64,000 nt of DNA, taken from positions 7,712,718 through 7,776,717 of the forward strand of contig OZ017768.1 in NCBI GenBank assembly GCA_963969345.1. Direction: 5' to 3'. The notes beneath the pieces were generated by a model. That model saw only the letters and a list, made by a program, of their open reading frames with translations, did not search any database and was not told where the DNA came from. Positions 12,160 to 23,495 of the stretch are shown here, in pieces. Both the position numbers and the translations under genes were made by a program. The DNA comes from Turbatrix aceti (lineage: Eukaryota > Nematoda > Chromadorea > Rhabditida > Panagrolaimidae). Numbering within the stretch: the first letter of the stretch is position 1; every line of letters starts with the position of its first letter.

Positions 12160-13242
12160 TTAAGACCCACTCTGTGAGCTTTTTTATTAGTAAGGTGGAG
12201 CGTCCGACACAGGCATTTTACACCTTCCGATGTTTTGTGCCATAATTGTAGGCATCTATGGGGAGGGTCCAAATACCCATATCAAAATTTTTTTAGAAGG
12301 CGGATTCCGGAGCTACGGCTTCTGGAAGCTTTCGACGTCGAATTTTCAAAATGCTTCAAAAAATCTGATTTTTGGTATACAGGGGTATCTTGGCACGAGA
12401 AATCGACTGGTGTATTTAGTTTTCTCAAAAAACATCTGACTTTTTTGAAAAATTGTGATTTCTGGTTTTTCCGCCCGTTTTTGTCCGTTGCTTGGCTCCA
12501 GCATACGTATTTTGCCCGATGCGGCCGTTTTCACAGTTAATTCTAACAGCACATATTGTTATCTCTCTCAGGAAGTCAAAAAAACAATTTATTTCGATCA
12601 TTATTTTTTGTTTCGAATTTTTTTATGCCGCCAACTCAAGCAAAAACGGGTGAAAAAACGCACAGATTTACGTCTCTGTGCCTGCTCTTTGTGCGCGCAA
12701 CATGCGAGTGCGCGCCGTGCTGCAGCGCATGCATGGCGCACACCACTTTCTCACTTTTTTCACCCGTTTTTGCTTGAGTTGGCGGCATAAAAAAATTCGA
12801 AACAAGAAATAATGATCGAAATAAATTGTTTTTTTGACTTCCTGAGAGAGATAACAATATGTGCTGTTAGAATTAACTGTGAAAACGGCCGCATCGGGCA
12901 AAATACGTATGCTGGAGCCAAGCAACGGACAAAAAGGGGCGGAAAAACCAGAAATCACATTTTTTCAAAAAAGTCAGATGTTTTTTGAGAAAACTAAATA
13001 CACCAGTCGATTTCTCGTGCCAAGATACCCCTGTATACCAAAAATCAGATTTTTTGAAGCATTTTGAAAATTCGACGTCGAAAGCTTCCAGAAGCCGTAG
13101 CTCCGGAATCCGCCTTCTAAAAAAATTTTGATATGGGTATTTGGACCCTCCCCATAGATGCCTACAATTATGGCACAAAACATTGGAAGGTGTAAAATGC
13201 CTGTGTCGTCGGAAATAAATCGGCTCGCAGAGTGGGTCTTAA
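12160..13242. mobile_element. Palindromic (foldback) DNA element flanked by TTAA
   Basis: A nearly perfect long inverted repeat. The left arm (about 12164-12657) and right arm (about 12754-13238) are reverse complements with few differences; for example GGGGAGGGTCCAAATACC on the left pairs with GGTATTTGGACCCTCCCC on the right. The main break is near the outer ends (about 12178-12210). The ends read GACCCACTCTG and CAGAGTGGGTC, each bordered by TTAA. That fits a TTAA target duplication (piggyBac-like) or a TA target (mariner-like). The 96-bp loop contains its own small hairpins and GCGCGC runs. No transposase is encoded; mirrored frames on the two strands are palindrome artefacts. Confidence 0.85.
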
Positions 13243-14567
13243 AGCATTTTTTAAACTTCAAACAACGTGGAAAAATCTCCTTTGTTGGAATAATAAATAT
13301 TTATGGTAATGGGGATTTTTTTTCATTTTTTTGTCGCTTTTTTTGATGTAAAGCACTTTTTTTTAAATTTTTTCTACCTGAGAAATAGTAGATCAGAAAA
13401 AAACAGAGGCTTTCGAAAAAAAAAATCAACAAAAACAGTTTGAAAATTTCAGCCGTTTACAAAATTTCAAAAACCGATAAATCAAAATAAAAAAACTGGG
13501 GTTTTCAAAAGGTAAATTTTAGATTATTTAATTGGCATATTTTTTTTTATTCAAATGCAACAAATTTAGTGTAAGGATTTACTAAGTTAGATTCATTTTT
13601 CACATATTTGACCAAAAATCACAATCTTCACCACCAAGCGAAAGTCGTCGTTTGTGTACTCGGAAGAAAAAAATCGCTAAAAGAAGGATTTGTGAACACT
13701 ACAATACCAATTCACGTGATTTTGGGGTACACAAAAGCCCGGAATGGTAAAAAGAGGGCAGGAGAGGTGACGAATGATATTTTTTTGTAAACAATCCCGG
13801 AAACTTTTTCTCACATTTGATTTTTCTCAAAAACTGGGGAATGAAACAAAGTATTATAAAATTATTATTCTGTAATTAAAAATATTTTTTATTCTTTTTA
13901 ATTGTCATTTAACGTGAGAAAAATTTAATCGAACAACAAGTTTGAACAAGAATTTAAAATTTAGATGAGAATTCATCCTATTGTTAGAAAGCAATAAAAG
14001 TCGCGATTTTCTCAATCGCCGTTATCCGTCAAATTCTGACGTCAGAAAACAAATTATTATGTAAATTACGGTTTTAATTCTGCGTTTTACGACAAAGCGT
14101 CTGAAAACTGAGATCTCAACTGGCATAAGCCTGTAATCTGTTACTATTTTTGGTATAAAATTTTTTGATAAAAAAAACAAAGTAAAAATTATCATAAAAA
14201 ATCAAAATACATTTTTTTTTCAAAAAACTCCCCAGCCCGTCCTACAATGGTCCATCAACGCAATCGAGACCGTTTTATTTATTCGTCGCTTGAAAACACA
14301 AAAAAAAGTATGATGAGAGTTTGTTGTTCGTCAAGGAAACGAGCACCGAAGTCTTTTAAAATGAGTTTTTTTAACGCCTGAGGCTACATATAAGCGGCGT
14401 TGCGAACAAAGTTCAATTTAAATGTCACTCGCCATAGCACGGCGGTCAGTTGTGTTGCACTACGCCTCAAAGAGGTCAAGTTGTTGCTAACTATCGAAAA
14501 AAATAGCGTTAAAACTGTTCCGACGGTTCTTTAAAAGAAGAACTTCTTTTTTTCAATTTTTTTAACA
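13243..14567. other. Intergenic AT-rich stretch
   Basis: No gene was seen. The sequence is AT-rich with many homopolymer A and T runs and only short chance frames. Confidence 0.4.
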
Positions 14568-14794
14568 GAACAGACCAGAGGTGGCAGATCAGATCACTTT
14601 TCAGATCAGGGCAGCTCATACACCAGATCAGATCGGATCAGATTAGCTCATGGATAAGATCAGATCAGATCAGAGCAGCTCACAGATCAGATCAGATAAT
14701 CCAGATCAGATCACGTGCAATTCAGATCAGATCAGATCGCAGATAATCCAGATCAGATCACGAGCAAATGATCTGAGCCATCACTGGAACTGAC
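14568..14794. mobile_element. hAT-type MITE built of AGATC repeats
   Basis: The element spans 14576-14786 (211 bp). Its ends, CAGAGGTGGC on the left and, reverse-complemented, CAGTGATGGC on the right, match each other and the CAG-start, TGG-containing termini of hAT transposons. It is bordered by GAACAGAC (14568-14575) and GAACTGAC (14787-14794), an 8-bp target duplication with one mismatch. hAT elements make 8-bp duplications. The interior is almost entirely repeated CAGATCAGATC, interrupted by GCAGCTCA and ATAATCCAG. Such motif arrays in hAT elements are often transposase-binding subterminal repeats (inference). There is no coding capacity. Confidence 0.7.
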
Positions 14795-14853
14795 GTGTTT
14801 TTATGATAGTTTTTTGTCAATGTGCTCCAAAAACGACACTTTGCAGATTCATT

Positions 14854-14865
14854 GGGGGGGGGGGG
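14854..14865 (+). repeat. Poly-G tract (12 G)
   Basis: Twelve consecutive G in AT-rich surroundings. A second 12-G tract lies at 40452-40463. Confidence 0.9.
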
Positions 14866-15160
14866 ATAATTTATTTGGTTTTCAACTTTCCACAATGTTA
14901 GTACATAGTATAAAATTGTAAGGAGAATAAGAGGGGGCGGATATAAGTTTGATCTATGTTTCTAAAATGATTTAAAAAAAAGACAGCATTGGGTTACACG
15001 ATTCATAGTAAGCGAAGGAGTTAAGGGGGGCTATAGGAGTAAATATAATGGTATTAAACACTTTCATGAAGAATTGTGTACCGTAGATTTCTGATTAAAT
15101 CAAAAATGAATGTAAATATGGTTTGTTCCATAACGTTTTTTTTTTCATTATTAATCATTA

Positions 15161-16881
15161 TTAATATAAAATCTTGGCATAAATCAAGCGATTCTCCAAA
15201 TCGGAAGCAAACTCGGGTGCTCGGCATAATTCGAACTCTGTTGATACCCGACGCATTAGACCATTCGTCTCTTCTGTCCAAATTAGGCCGTTTCTTGGTG
15301 CGTCGTTTGTCGGAATTGTAAGTCGAGGATACGCGAGTATTTCACGACTCCGAATTTCTTTTAACTCGTCTCGGTTGACTATGAGGATCTTGCCCTCATC
15401 GACGAGGTCAATTTTAGCACAGTCTTCGTTAAAGCTCAGAACTTGAGCTCGGTATCCAATTTTGGTGGCAAGAGATGTCCGGGATATATATCCGCAGAGT
15501 TTGTGTGGCCAGAGACCGTGTTCCAGAGGATGGAAGACACAAACTCCGTTTAGTAGTTTTCTCAGTCGATCGGGTTTATCCGGATAGGATAATGCGAAAG
15601 CATAATCGTAGTTCTGAAATAAATTGTAAATATTACTGTATTTCGAACATTTTTTATGTATGGAAAATATAAATTTTGTGAAGATATAAAAATTTTTTTT
15701 TTAAGATTTTTAATTTTTACTGCAGTTTTTTTTTTAAATTCAATTTAAAAAAATACAGTAAAAATTATTTGTGTTCAGGATCTGTTGTTTTCGCGTTAGG
15801 ACCTTACAGTTACTTTAGAAAAAAAAACTGTATAAATATAACATTTTTTTTTAATCTAAAGTAACTGTAAGGTTCGCGCGCAAAATATTTAAAAAACGCG
15901 CGCAATTATACAAACCTCCTGATCGTAGTGAATAAGGCTGCACGTAGTCGGCTTTTTGAGTATCATTGGCGGCTGAATAATCGGCATGACCGGTGCCAAT
16001 TCGTATTTCCAAAACAGTACGTCGGTCCAAGTGACGCAAACACGCACGACTTGTTTCCGGACTTTACTTTGCGTCGATTCAATTTGAAAGTGCCGCGTAA
16101 GCACACTTATAAGAGCCATCAAAGTTGTCCATTCGATTTCTGTGATATTGTACGTCCGTCGATTGTTTGATTTTATAGTTTGTACGTCGATTTCGCCCTG
16201 TTTCGCGCACAAAACCACATCGTTGAGGATGTGGGCGAGGCGATCGAGGTACGATACAGTCTTCTTCTCGGCCGGAAGAATGTCGATCAGGGTTGTCGGT
16301 GCACATGTCGGTAGATTGGTCAGTATGTTTTGGGGGGCCGATCGAAGAGTTCTCGTCGATGCTGACGAGTAAACGGATTCAGCAGCCGTCTCGTAGTCGC
16401 TGGCACATTCAAAGACAGGTGAGCGCTGACGTGAGCGATTCTCCGAATCCGATCCATAACTGGAATCCATCTCCAATTCTGTCTCGTGGGCGAGATCCGC
16501 CTCACGCTGACAATATTTTGTTCTGATGGCCCTGTCACGCTGTTCAGTGAGTGTCGGATGAAAGAGGCACTCCTTGGGCTTGACAAACCATGTACCGTTT
16601 CTACACTCACAATCAATAAAACTGCGGCAGACAGTGGTAAAAAGTTGGGGTACGCTGTTTCCAAACCCCTTGGCCGTTTTTGTAAGAAACCCAGGATTAC
16701 TCGTGCTGAGAAAACCAAATAAGTACATATGTTTGTATCAAACTAAAAATCAATAAACCCACTCCAGTTTCTTGACAACATCGGTGATGGGGATGAAGGA
16801 ATCTATATTAATTAAGTTAGGCGCCAGCTCCTTCCTGAGGTCAGCCGTCTCATCGGGTGAGTACAACATTTTTTTCAAAAT
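15161..16881 (-). CDS. LOTUS-like plus Tudor domain protein (5' end uncertain)
   Basis: The exons are 16881-16763, 16705-15916 and 15613-15161 (stop TAA at 15163-15161), with matching phases 2 and 0. A further upstream exon probably ends at 16929 (donor GTCAGT), which leaves a 47-nt intron. The first 453 or so residues start with a segment that reads like a LOTUS winged helix (residues about 9-90: LRKEL helix, IPITDVVKKL helix, a VPQLF helix, then a beta hairpin ending GTWFVKP). A Ser-rich disordered linker and a helical part follow. The last exon encodes a Tudor domain: YRAQVLSF, then AKIDLVDEG and VNRDELKEI. These match the family pattern WYRAxV, VxxVDYG and a following dxLrxL, with Tyr for Trp and Glu for Tyr. 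LOTUS-Tudor proteins (TDRD5/TDRD7, nematode LOTR-1) act in germ granules, where LOTUS binds Vasa-type helicases and Tudor binds methylarginine. By inference this is a small RNA or germ-granule factor. Tudor is well supported, LOTUS less so. Confidence 0.6.
15801..15873. repeat. Intronic hairpin with perfect 19-bp arms
   Basis: ACCTTACAGTTACTTTAGA (15801-15819) and its exact reverse complement (15855-15873) are separated by 35 AT-rich bases. They lie in the last intron of the LOTUS-Tudor gene, close to the donor at 15915. This may be a small MITE or a structure that brings the splice sites together. Confidence 0.85.
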
Positions 16882-18556
16882 CTGGCAGAATAAGACCTTC
16901 TGCGAACGTCAAAAAATACAAGACTGACCGTGAAAGCAAATTTTGGGGTCGTCTTGCTTGCGGAGTTCCTTATCAGTAAACGAACAAAAAAATGGAAAAG
17001 GGTAAATAGCAGGCCCTGGATAGTGGTGCGGCCGACGTCCAACGCAGTCATATGAATTTTGTTTTTTTTATGGTTGACAAAAGGGGAAGAGCGGCTAAAA
17101 AATCATCGATTTTGGAATCATATGCATTATCAGCAGATGGGGGTCGTCTTTTTGCATTTCAGATTCAGAACTGCGGTAAAATTAGTTGATGCAGATTCTA
17201 TCGTTGTCGTCCCCTTTTGTTCGGTTTACCTGGTCGAAAACTTTGGTTTTCTTACATTAGGCAAAAACGTAAACATAAAAAAATGAGTTCTCGAAGGAAC
17301 CCGAAGGTGTTTGTTGCTCCTTATCTTTCTTCATAAGTCGATTGCATCAGAACTGGCGGTGACAGGACGCTTGCCTGATAAGCAACAGCACGTCAACTTA
17401 GCTTTAGAACTTCCCCATTTTTGTCAAGCTTGCAGCGGAATAATGTCGACACGGAAAAAAAAGCAAAGCAAATATTTATTTAAAAAAAATGGTACTCCAA
17501 AAACAGTGAATTGAATTCAAAGAGAAATCACGTGACAATCAGTGTTCGAGAAAGTTAACCAACATTACCTCGAGCTGTTAAAAAAATCTGCCTCTCCATA
17601 GAAGAAAAAAAGCAACTCCTTGGCTTTGTCGATGCAAAAAACAGCTGCCGACAGACAGATTTCGTTTTCAGCAATTATATAGGATTGAAAGTTATGCTTC
17701 GTTTTATTTATTTACAAAATCGTAGAGCATTTATTTACGATATTGCATGAGTGTTTGTTGACCACCCAGATGCCATCATGTCTGTTTTATTTGTCATCCA
17801 AGCGCTTCGTCACCGCGGCAGTTCATTCTCTGACTGGGATTTGCCTTACGGCATGCCAAAAAAACCCCATCTCCGGGTCCCTCCGCCTTCGCTTTCAATT
17901 TATGATACGTACTAATCCGGCGAAATGCGTGCCAACGCATCAGATCCGATGATGCAGAGTGTGTGTTTCCGGACTCCTAAAAAGTCTTGGAACTTGCAAG
18001 TCTGATAAGGTCCTGTCTTCTTCCTTATCTTAATAAATATAACATTTTTATCCTGTTAGCTCATCCTTCAGGAAGTCAGGGATTCTATTTATTTATACAT
18101 TTTTTAGTTCCTCTGTAGGTGTCCCGCGGTGCCTGACAAGTTTAACACGATAAACAAATTTATTTGTATGCATGCGTGTCTGGCGTGAAGTTGAATAACA
18201 ATCTGTAAGAAACCCAATCCAGAAAGAAGTGTCTAGACTTGCAATTTATGCAACTTCCGTAAAAACAAGAAGACGTGTTTTTTTTGCAGAAAAAAAAGAC
18301 AATGTTCGACATTTTTTTCTTGGACCTAAAAAACTCGCCCGACGCTTCAAATTAATACCAGGAAAACCGACAGTCCCACAAAAATTTGAAAAAGTTCTTG
18401 ACTTCCTTCTCGCAGGAAAAAAACCTAAAGACTAGCCAAGCGCGTCTGCAAGACATCCAAAAATATCCAGTATCTCTAGGAATCTCCTAATCCCGTCCTT
18501 GTCCTTTTGACACAGTGACATGCACTACGATTCCCGCTAAACCCCTGAATGACTGA

Positions 18557-18715
18557 TGCCAGCAAATGAACACGGAGCACGTGTCCATCTGCTGGCAGCT
18601 TGCTTCTATTTCCTATGCAATTTGCAGAAAAAAGTGTCCGAATGAGTTAGTTGTTGCCAAGATGAATTGCATCACGTAACGCTACGCCGCCGCAACCGTG
18701 ATGCAATCAATTCAT
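18557..18715. repeat. Two adjacent stem-loops
   Basis: The first stem pairs TGCCAGCAAATGAACAC (from about 18557) with GTGTCCATCTGCTGGCA (to about 18597), 15 of 17 positions. The second pairs ATGAATTGCATCACG (about 18661) with CGTGATGCAATCAATTCAT (about 18696-18714), allowing a 4-nt bulge. They could be small structured RNAs or degraded MITEs. Confidence 0.55.
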
Positions 18716-20351
18716 GACATCTCCGTTATCCTAGAACAACGAACAACGAACAACGAATGCAAGCTCCGCTCCGCAGACACAGAGCAAATCATCTGTTCCG
18801 TGTCCATTCCGCATACAAATTGTGTTTTTTATTGGATCTCATGTCAGAAACAACAAACAGGCGCGTGTTTTGGTTTTAGTACGAAACGCCATTAGTATGT
18901 GCCCTTCCTTCCCCCTCACGGGAGACAGGTGAGCGTTGAGCAGGACACGAGCAAACTTCCCTGCCCGCGTGTCCTGGCTGTGCTTTCGTGGTCACCGTCT
19001 CCGTCCCCGTCTTTGCCTCGCCTTCGCAGTGCGTGTTGTGTTGGCTTCCGCTTCGCCAATTTGCCGCGCCTTCGTGGACTTGGACGTCGACCGTCAATGT
19101 GGACTTGCCCCCTTCCCCTGCCAAGCCCCCCTTCCTTCACCGGACGCGTTCCAACTAACTCAAACTTTCTCGACGCCACATAATGGAACTCTATTTTTTC
19201 TCGTGTGGGAGCAATTTAAATTTCGCCATGCAGATGAGAAAAAATTCTATTTTTTTGGTGCATTGTTATTGTTCGCCCCAATTTAGTCCTGTTTCTTTCT
19301 TTTGCCTCTTTTTTCTCCGTTTTTTATTTGCGCCCGAAGACTGAAGCGCGCAGCACCGCTGTCACGCAGGGGGCTAAACTCTAACTACCCTTCGGGCACT
19401 ACTAACGACAGCAGCAGCAGTAACGTCAAGTCCCGACGGCACTCGCCAAACCAGCCGCCGTCTTAGTACGTCTTTTGCACAAAAAAAAACTCATAGCAGA
19501 GGCGGGTCTTCGCGCCTTGGTGAGTAAAAGTTGCCTACTCGTTTTCGAAGCCGAACTAATTGCCTTCAAAGCGAGCTACGCGTCGGCCGTCAACGTCGGA
19601 AGAGGACTGACTGACCACATCGACCATGCAGGAGGGTGGTTGTTGTTGTTTCTTTTTTTTTCGCCGTGCCAACATCGTTAAACAGTCAGTCAGTCAGTCA
19701 TCAAACCTAATTTCGAGTCAATTATGTATTTACTTGATTATTCATTTTGTTGTATGTATTTAATTTACAAAAAAAATGAATAATCCCCGCCCAAGAATCA
19801 ATAGCTAACCTAAGGCCAAACCTGTTTATCCGTCTTTCAAGATGAACCGAGGGTAAACATCAGCTACGCGCCTCAGACCACCGAGAAGGGGCGTACTAAA
19901 TGCCTAAAGCCCCTCCATGTGACCCTCCCCGCTCCCAGACTCGACTCATCCGGGCTATCAACGCTATGAACCGTAGAGCGAAGGAGTAATTAGAGACCGA
20001 CGACTAACTACCGTGCCGTGTTGCCAGCCTATGACGTCGACCGGTCGCTCAGTCGGTCGGTCGCTACTTGTTGTTTAGCCAATTTTTTTTAAACGTATGT
20101 ATTGTGTTCAAAAAAAGCTTTGCCTTTCCCGTGAGCGTCTGTCTAACTTTGTTGTGCCTGTGTTTGGCAGTTATTTATTTCTGTCGTGTTTTCATTACGG
20201 TAACAGCAGTGACAAAAAGGTTTTCTAACGAAGAATTCGTGCCCTATTGTGTCCTATAGAAAATCCCAATCTAATCAGGGGCCTAAAACAAACTCTTATT
20301 CAAAGTTTTGTTTCCAATTCCATAAATCATAGAAATCCCTAATCTCTGCTT

Positions 20352-20395
20352 TCCGACCTCGTTGGTTTCATCATCATCGGCCCAACGAGGTCGGA
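20352..20395. repeat. GC-rich hairpin with perfect 14-bp arms
   Basis: TCCGACCTCGTTGG (20352-20365) and CCAACGAGGTCGGA (20382-20395) are exact reverse complements with a 16-base loop. It lies about 190 bp upstream of the Ly6-like start codon, so a 5' regulatory role is possible. Confidence 0.85.
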
Positions 20396-20585
20396 CAACA
20401 CGTGCCCTTAAAAAACTTTTCCTAATGATCCGCTGAAGCGTGTTGCGTGCCTTCTTTCGTCCTAATAGCCTTCTGTCGTGTCAGTCATCCGTTAATCATC
20501 ACAAATCCTAACTTTTTCCAGCATCCACAACGCCTCCTATTCCTAAACTCCCGGCCCGACCGACCACCACGACGATCTGCACCTC

Positions 20586-22936
20586 ATGCTGCAAGTCGGC
20601 TGGTTACTGTCGACAGCAGCGATTTTCGTTACGTCAATTCCCGCTTATATCCTTGCCCAGAGCGAGATAGCTGACTGGCAGCAAGACAGATATGTGAGGT
20701 AATTAGTTTGCAGTCATCCGTGCCAACAAGTCCAACAACCGTCATTCGTGGAGTCAGTAGCAGTCAGAGTGCACACACCACGCAATGATGAAAGATGGGG
20801 ATCTTTCAACCCGTAGTACTTTCGTGCCTTCTGCCTTTACCGTTGGGAAATTTCGATTATACGCATCACGAGTTTTTCTAATAGGGTAAAAAAAGAGGGT
20901 GAATGAGTGTTCTAGAGTTTGCCTGACCCAAGATAGATTAGGCCAAAGAAAAGGCAAGAAAAGGGAGTCTCCGGAAGTACTCGCCGCAGGCGTTGGCAAT
21001 TAATCCGAGAACCAACTAGAACCCCAACGTGCCAAATTGACAACTCGCATAACTTGCCGTCTCTCATTAGACGCCAATTTATCCGGTTATCCATTTATTA
21101 TTCAACAAGAACTCTGGTCTTCTTAGCTTTCATCTGTTCAGAAGACCAGTTTGTTTCACGCGTGGCTAGCGGACGTGCAATCTCCTGGATTGGGGCTGCT
21201 GGCACAATACCAAAACACTCCTGGTTTTGGTGTTGTGCCGGGCCTATTGTTTACTGTTTCGAACTGACCTATCACGTGCCTGGCTAGTCTGCGGACGATC
21301 AAACACCGAAACTCGGCAGATGGCCTGAATAGGAAAAAAAACTTGTGGGGGTTCTTCTGGGTATCAAATTGCATTTGAAAAGAGGGATTGACGGGCTACC
21401 TACAGAAATAGTAAATCCTACGTGCTACTTGTACTTTCTGGCCGTCTTGCGTCGTCGCCGACGCATTATCTGCAGCATCGGCGACGATGCTTGAGCCGCA
21501 GAAGGCCTAATCCCCTGTTTATTGTAGATATTATATTTATTAATTGTGCCCCTTCCTCATTGTGCGATTTTCAGATGTACGTTTTGCATGGATTACGATG
21601 ACAAGCAACGCCTCAGTATGTACGGCTGCGCGGTGGCACAGCCACCAACGTGTACCGGTAATCTGTGCTACATGAGGCAGCACAAGAGCAACAACTACTA
21701 CCTGTACACCAGCGGGTGCCTTAACATCACGCAGCGGGAATTCGACGTTGTCACGCAGCGAGCGAGTGAATCGACGCCGGCGCGGACAATCACAGGCAAT
21801 GAAACTCAGTTGTGCCAGGCAAGTTGACTTCCTAAATATGCGTCCGGAAAAAAAGCAACAAAGTCCAAAGAAAAACAGCGTGCCTGTTTTTTTGGACTTT
21901 TTTACACTCCGGCAAACTTTTTCATCGGCACCGACGAAAACAACAATTCTATTTAAATTCATCAGAAAATAGAACTGCTGTTTTCGGCATTGTTCAAAGA
22001 GACCAAAAAACTGATTTCTTTGCAAAAGTGCTTTTTTTGTGGACCAGAAGTCGATGAAAATATAACCGTGAACTTTTGCCCGAACAGGTGTTATCGTGCG
22101 TGCTAGTTGAGTTAACAACGTGATAACTCACATTTCCAAAAAAACATTTCCAATTATTATACATACATGAACGTCGGTCAGGAGAGCAAAAGAGCGACCA
22201 GGTGAAAAATAAAGCATTTGTGTACTCTATCAGATATTTTTTTGTTCAAAGTGCACGGCAACTTTGCTGCATAGAAATCTTTTACATTGTACATAGATTA
22301 TGCACCGTTGTTTTGTTTTCAACATTTTTTTTTCTTGTAAACACGCCAATCATTTTTTCTTTTCTCTTTGCGAAAGAACATTGGTGTGAGAAAAAAAATA
22401 ATTAATCAAAAGAAAAGGTGGCAAACAAAAAAGGATGGAAAAAAAGAAAACATGATATAATTTTTCAGCACCCCAAAAAATGTCGAAAACAACAAGATTC
22501 TTTGTTTTGCAAAAAAATGCGAAAGAAAATTGGCACTAAAATTTTATTTTCAATTTTTTTTTGTTTTTCAGGTGACAGCGACGACGAACGCCTGTATTTG
22601 TACGAATCACCACGTCTGCAACAACGTATCATCGGGGCAGCCCTTTACCGAGCACAATACCGACCTCCTACGCGATATTCCCTTCAACGAAATAAATCAC
22701 TACAGGTAATTTTTTTTTTCAAATTTAATTTTTTTAAATAAATGCAAAATCAACAAAAAAGTAACAACTCCAAAAAAAATGTTGCAAATTTCAGGTACTT
22801 TGTTCCAGATGATCCAGTACTTCCAGAAGTCATGCAGATGAATTTTCAATCATCAGCAACCGGACATGGTTGTAGTTTATCATCAGTTGCCGTTACAGTA
22901 CTCCTGCCAATCTGTGCCTTTTACATGTTTTTGTGA
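20586..22936 (+). CDS. GPI-anchored Ly6/uPAR-like small surface protein
   Basis: The model has four exons: 20586-20698, 21575-21818, 22572-22705 and 22795-22936. Phases match at every junction, giving 210 residues. Exon 1 encodes a signal peptide (hydrophobic core LLSTAAIFVTSIPAYIL, likely cut after ILAQ). The mature part begins its cysteine pattern with CTFC and ends it with CICTNHHVCNN, the CNN being the usual end of a three-finger (LU) domain; one N-glycosylation site (NIT) is visible. The last exon ends in a hydrophobic tail with no cytoplasmic residues (VAVTVLLPICAFYMFL), as expected for GPI attachment. Such proteins act outside the cell; in nematodes related small proteins such as ODR-2 work in neurons, but orthology is not claimed. 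Intron 2 starts with GC rather than GT (CAG then GCAAGT, a typical GC-AG donor). A polyadenylation signal follows at 22959. Confidence 0.75.
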
Positions 22937-22958
22937 CGTCTATAAAATTATCAACCTC

Positions 22959-22964
22959 AATAAA
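22959..22964 (+). terminator. AATAAA polyadenylation signal of the Ly6-like gene
   Basis: A canonical AATAAA lies 23 bases after the stop codon. The remaining stretch to 23495 is AT-rich, convergent with the 3' end of UTP25, and holds no gene that I can see. Confidence 0.6.
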
Positions 22965-23495
22965 AAATTATAAATTGTATTCGAATTAAAAATCAAAAAA
23001 CAAGGAAGAATCTTTCTTTTTTTTTATTTTTGCAAAATAAAACAAAAACATAAAAATTTGCAGTAAAAAATAAAAATAAAAAAACTCTGCCAAAACGTAA
23101 AATATTTGCTAAATATTTTTCATTTTTCTTCTTTTTAGAAAAACCAAAAATCACAGAAAAAAATTTAAATATAAATATAAATTAAAAACAAGGAAAAACT
23201 GCAAATTCTGCAAAAAAAAAGAAAACTCAAAATTTACAATAAAAAATTAAAATCAAAAAACTGTAAATCCAAATAAAAGGTGAAATTTTATAAATGTTTT
23301 GCATTTTTCTTAAAAACTCAAAAATCACAGAAAAAAAATTTAAATCAAAAATTAAAAATCAAAAACAAGGAAGAACGTCAAATTCTGCAAAAACATGAAT
23401 TTTCGACACTTGCAGAATATTTATGTTTTTCTCGTCTCCTCAAAAACCCCTCCTTGCAATTCTGCATTCCAAATAAGCCTGTGACTCACCATCAA

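Larger units (their letters stand above)
17000..20585. other. Intergenic, possible upstream exons not resolved
   Basis: This lies between the minus-strand LOTUS-Tudor gene and the plus-strand Ly6-like gene, so it should hold both promoters. GC content rises at about 18,880-19,190 and 19,330-20,060. Arg- and Pro-rich frames occur there on both strands, but none has a domain or splice context that I can support. Further 5' exons of the LOTUS-Tudor gene may be hidden here. Confidence 0.35.

Noticed and set aside
12235..13178. Matching roughly 100-codon frames on opposite strands
   Set aside because: They mirror each other because the DNA is palindromic; there is no domain or start context.
14585..14780. 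CRISPR-like or simple satellite reading of the AGATC array
   Set aside because: No spacer-repeat structure; matched ends and an 8-bp duplication fit a MITE, and the genome is eukaryotic.
15170..15260. tRNA-like TTCGAAC segment
   Set aside because: No cloverleaf could be built, and the stretch is coding in the Tudor exon.
18899..19286. Overlapping Arg/Pro-rich frames in a GC-rich patch
   Set aside because: Open on both strands with biased composition and no domain or exon boundaries that fit.
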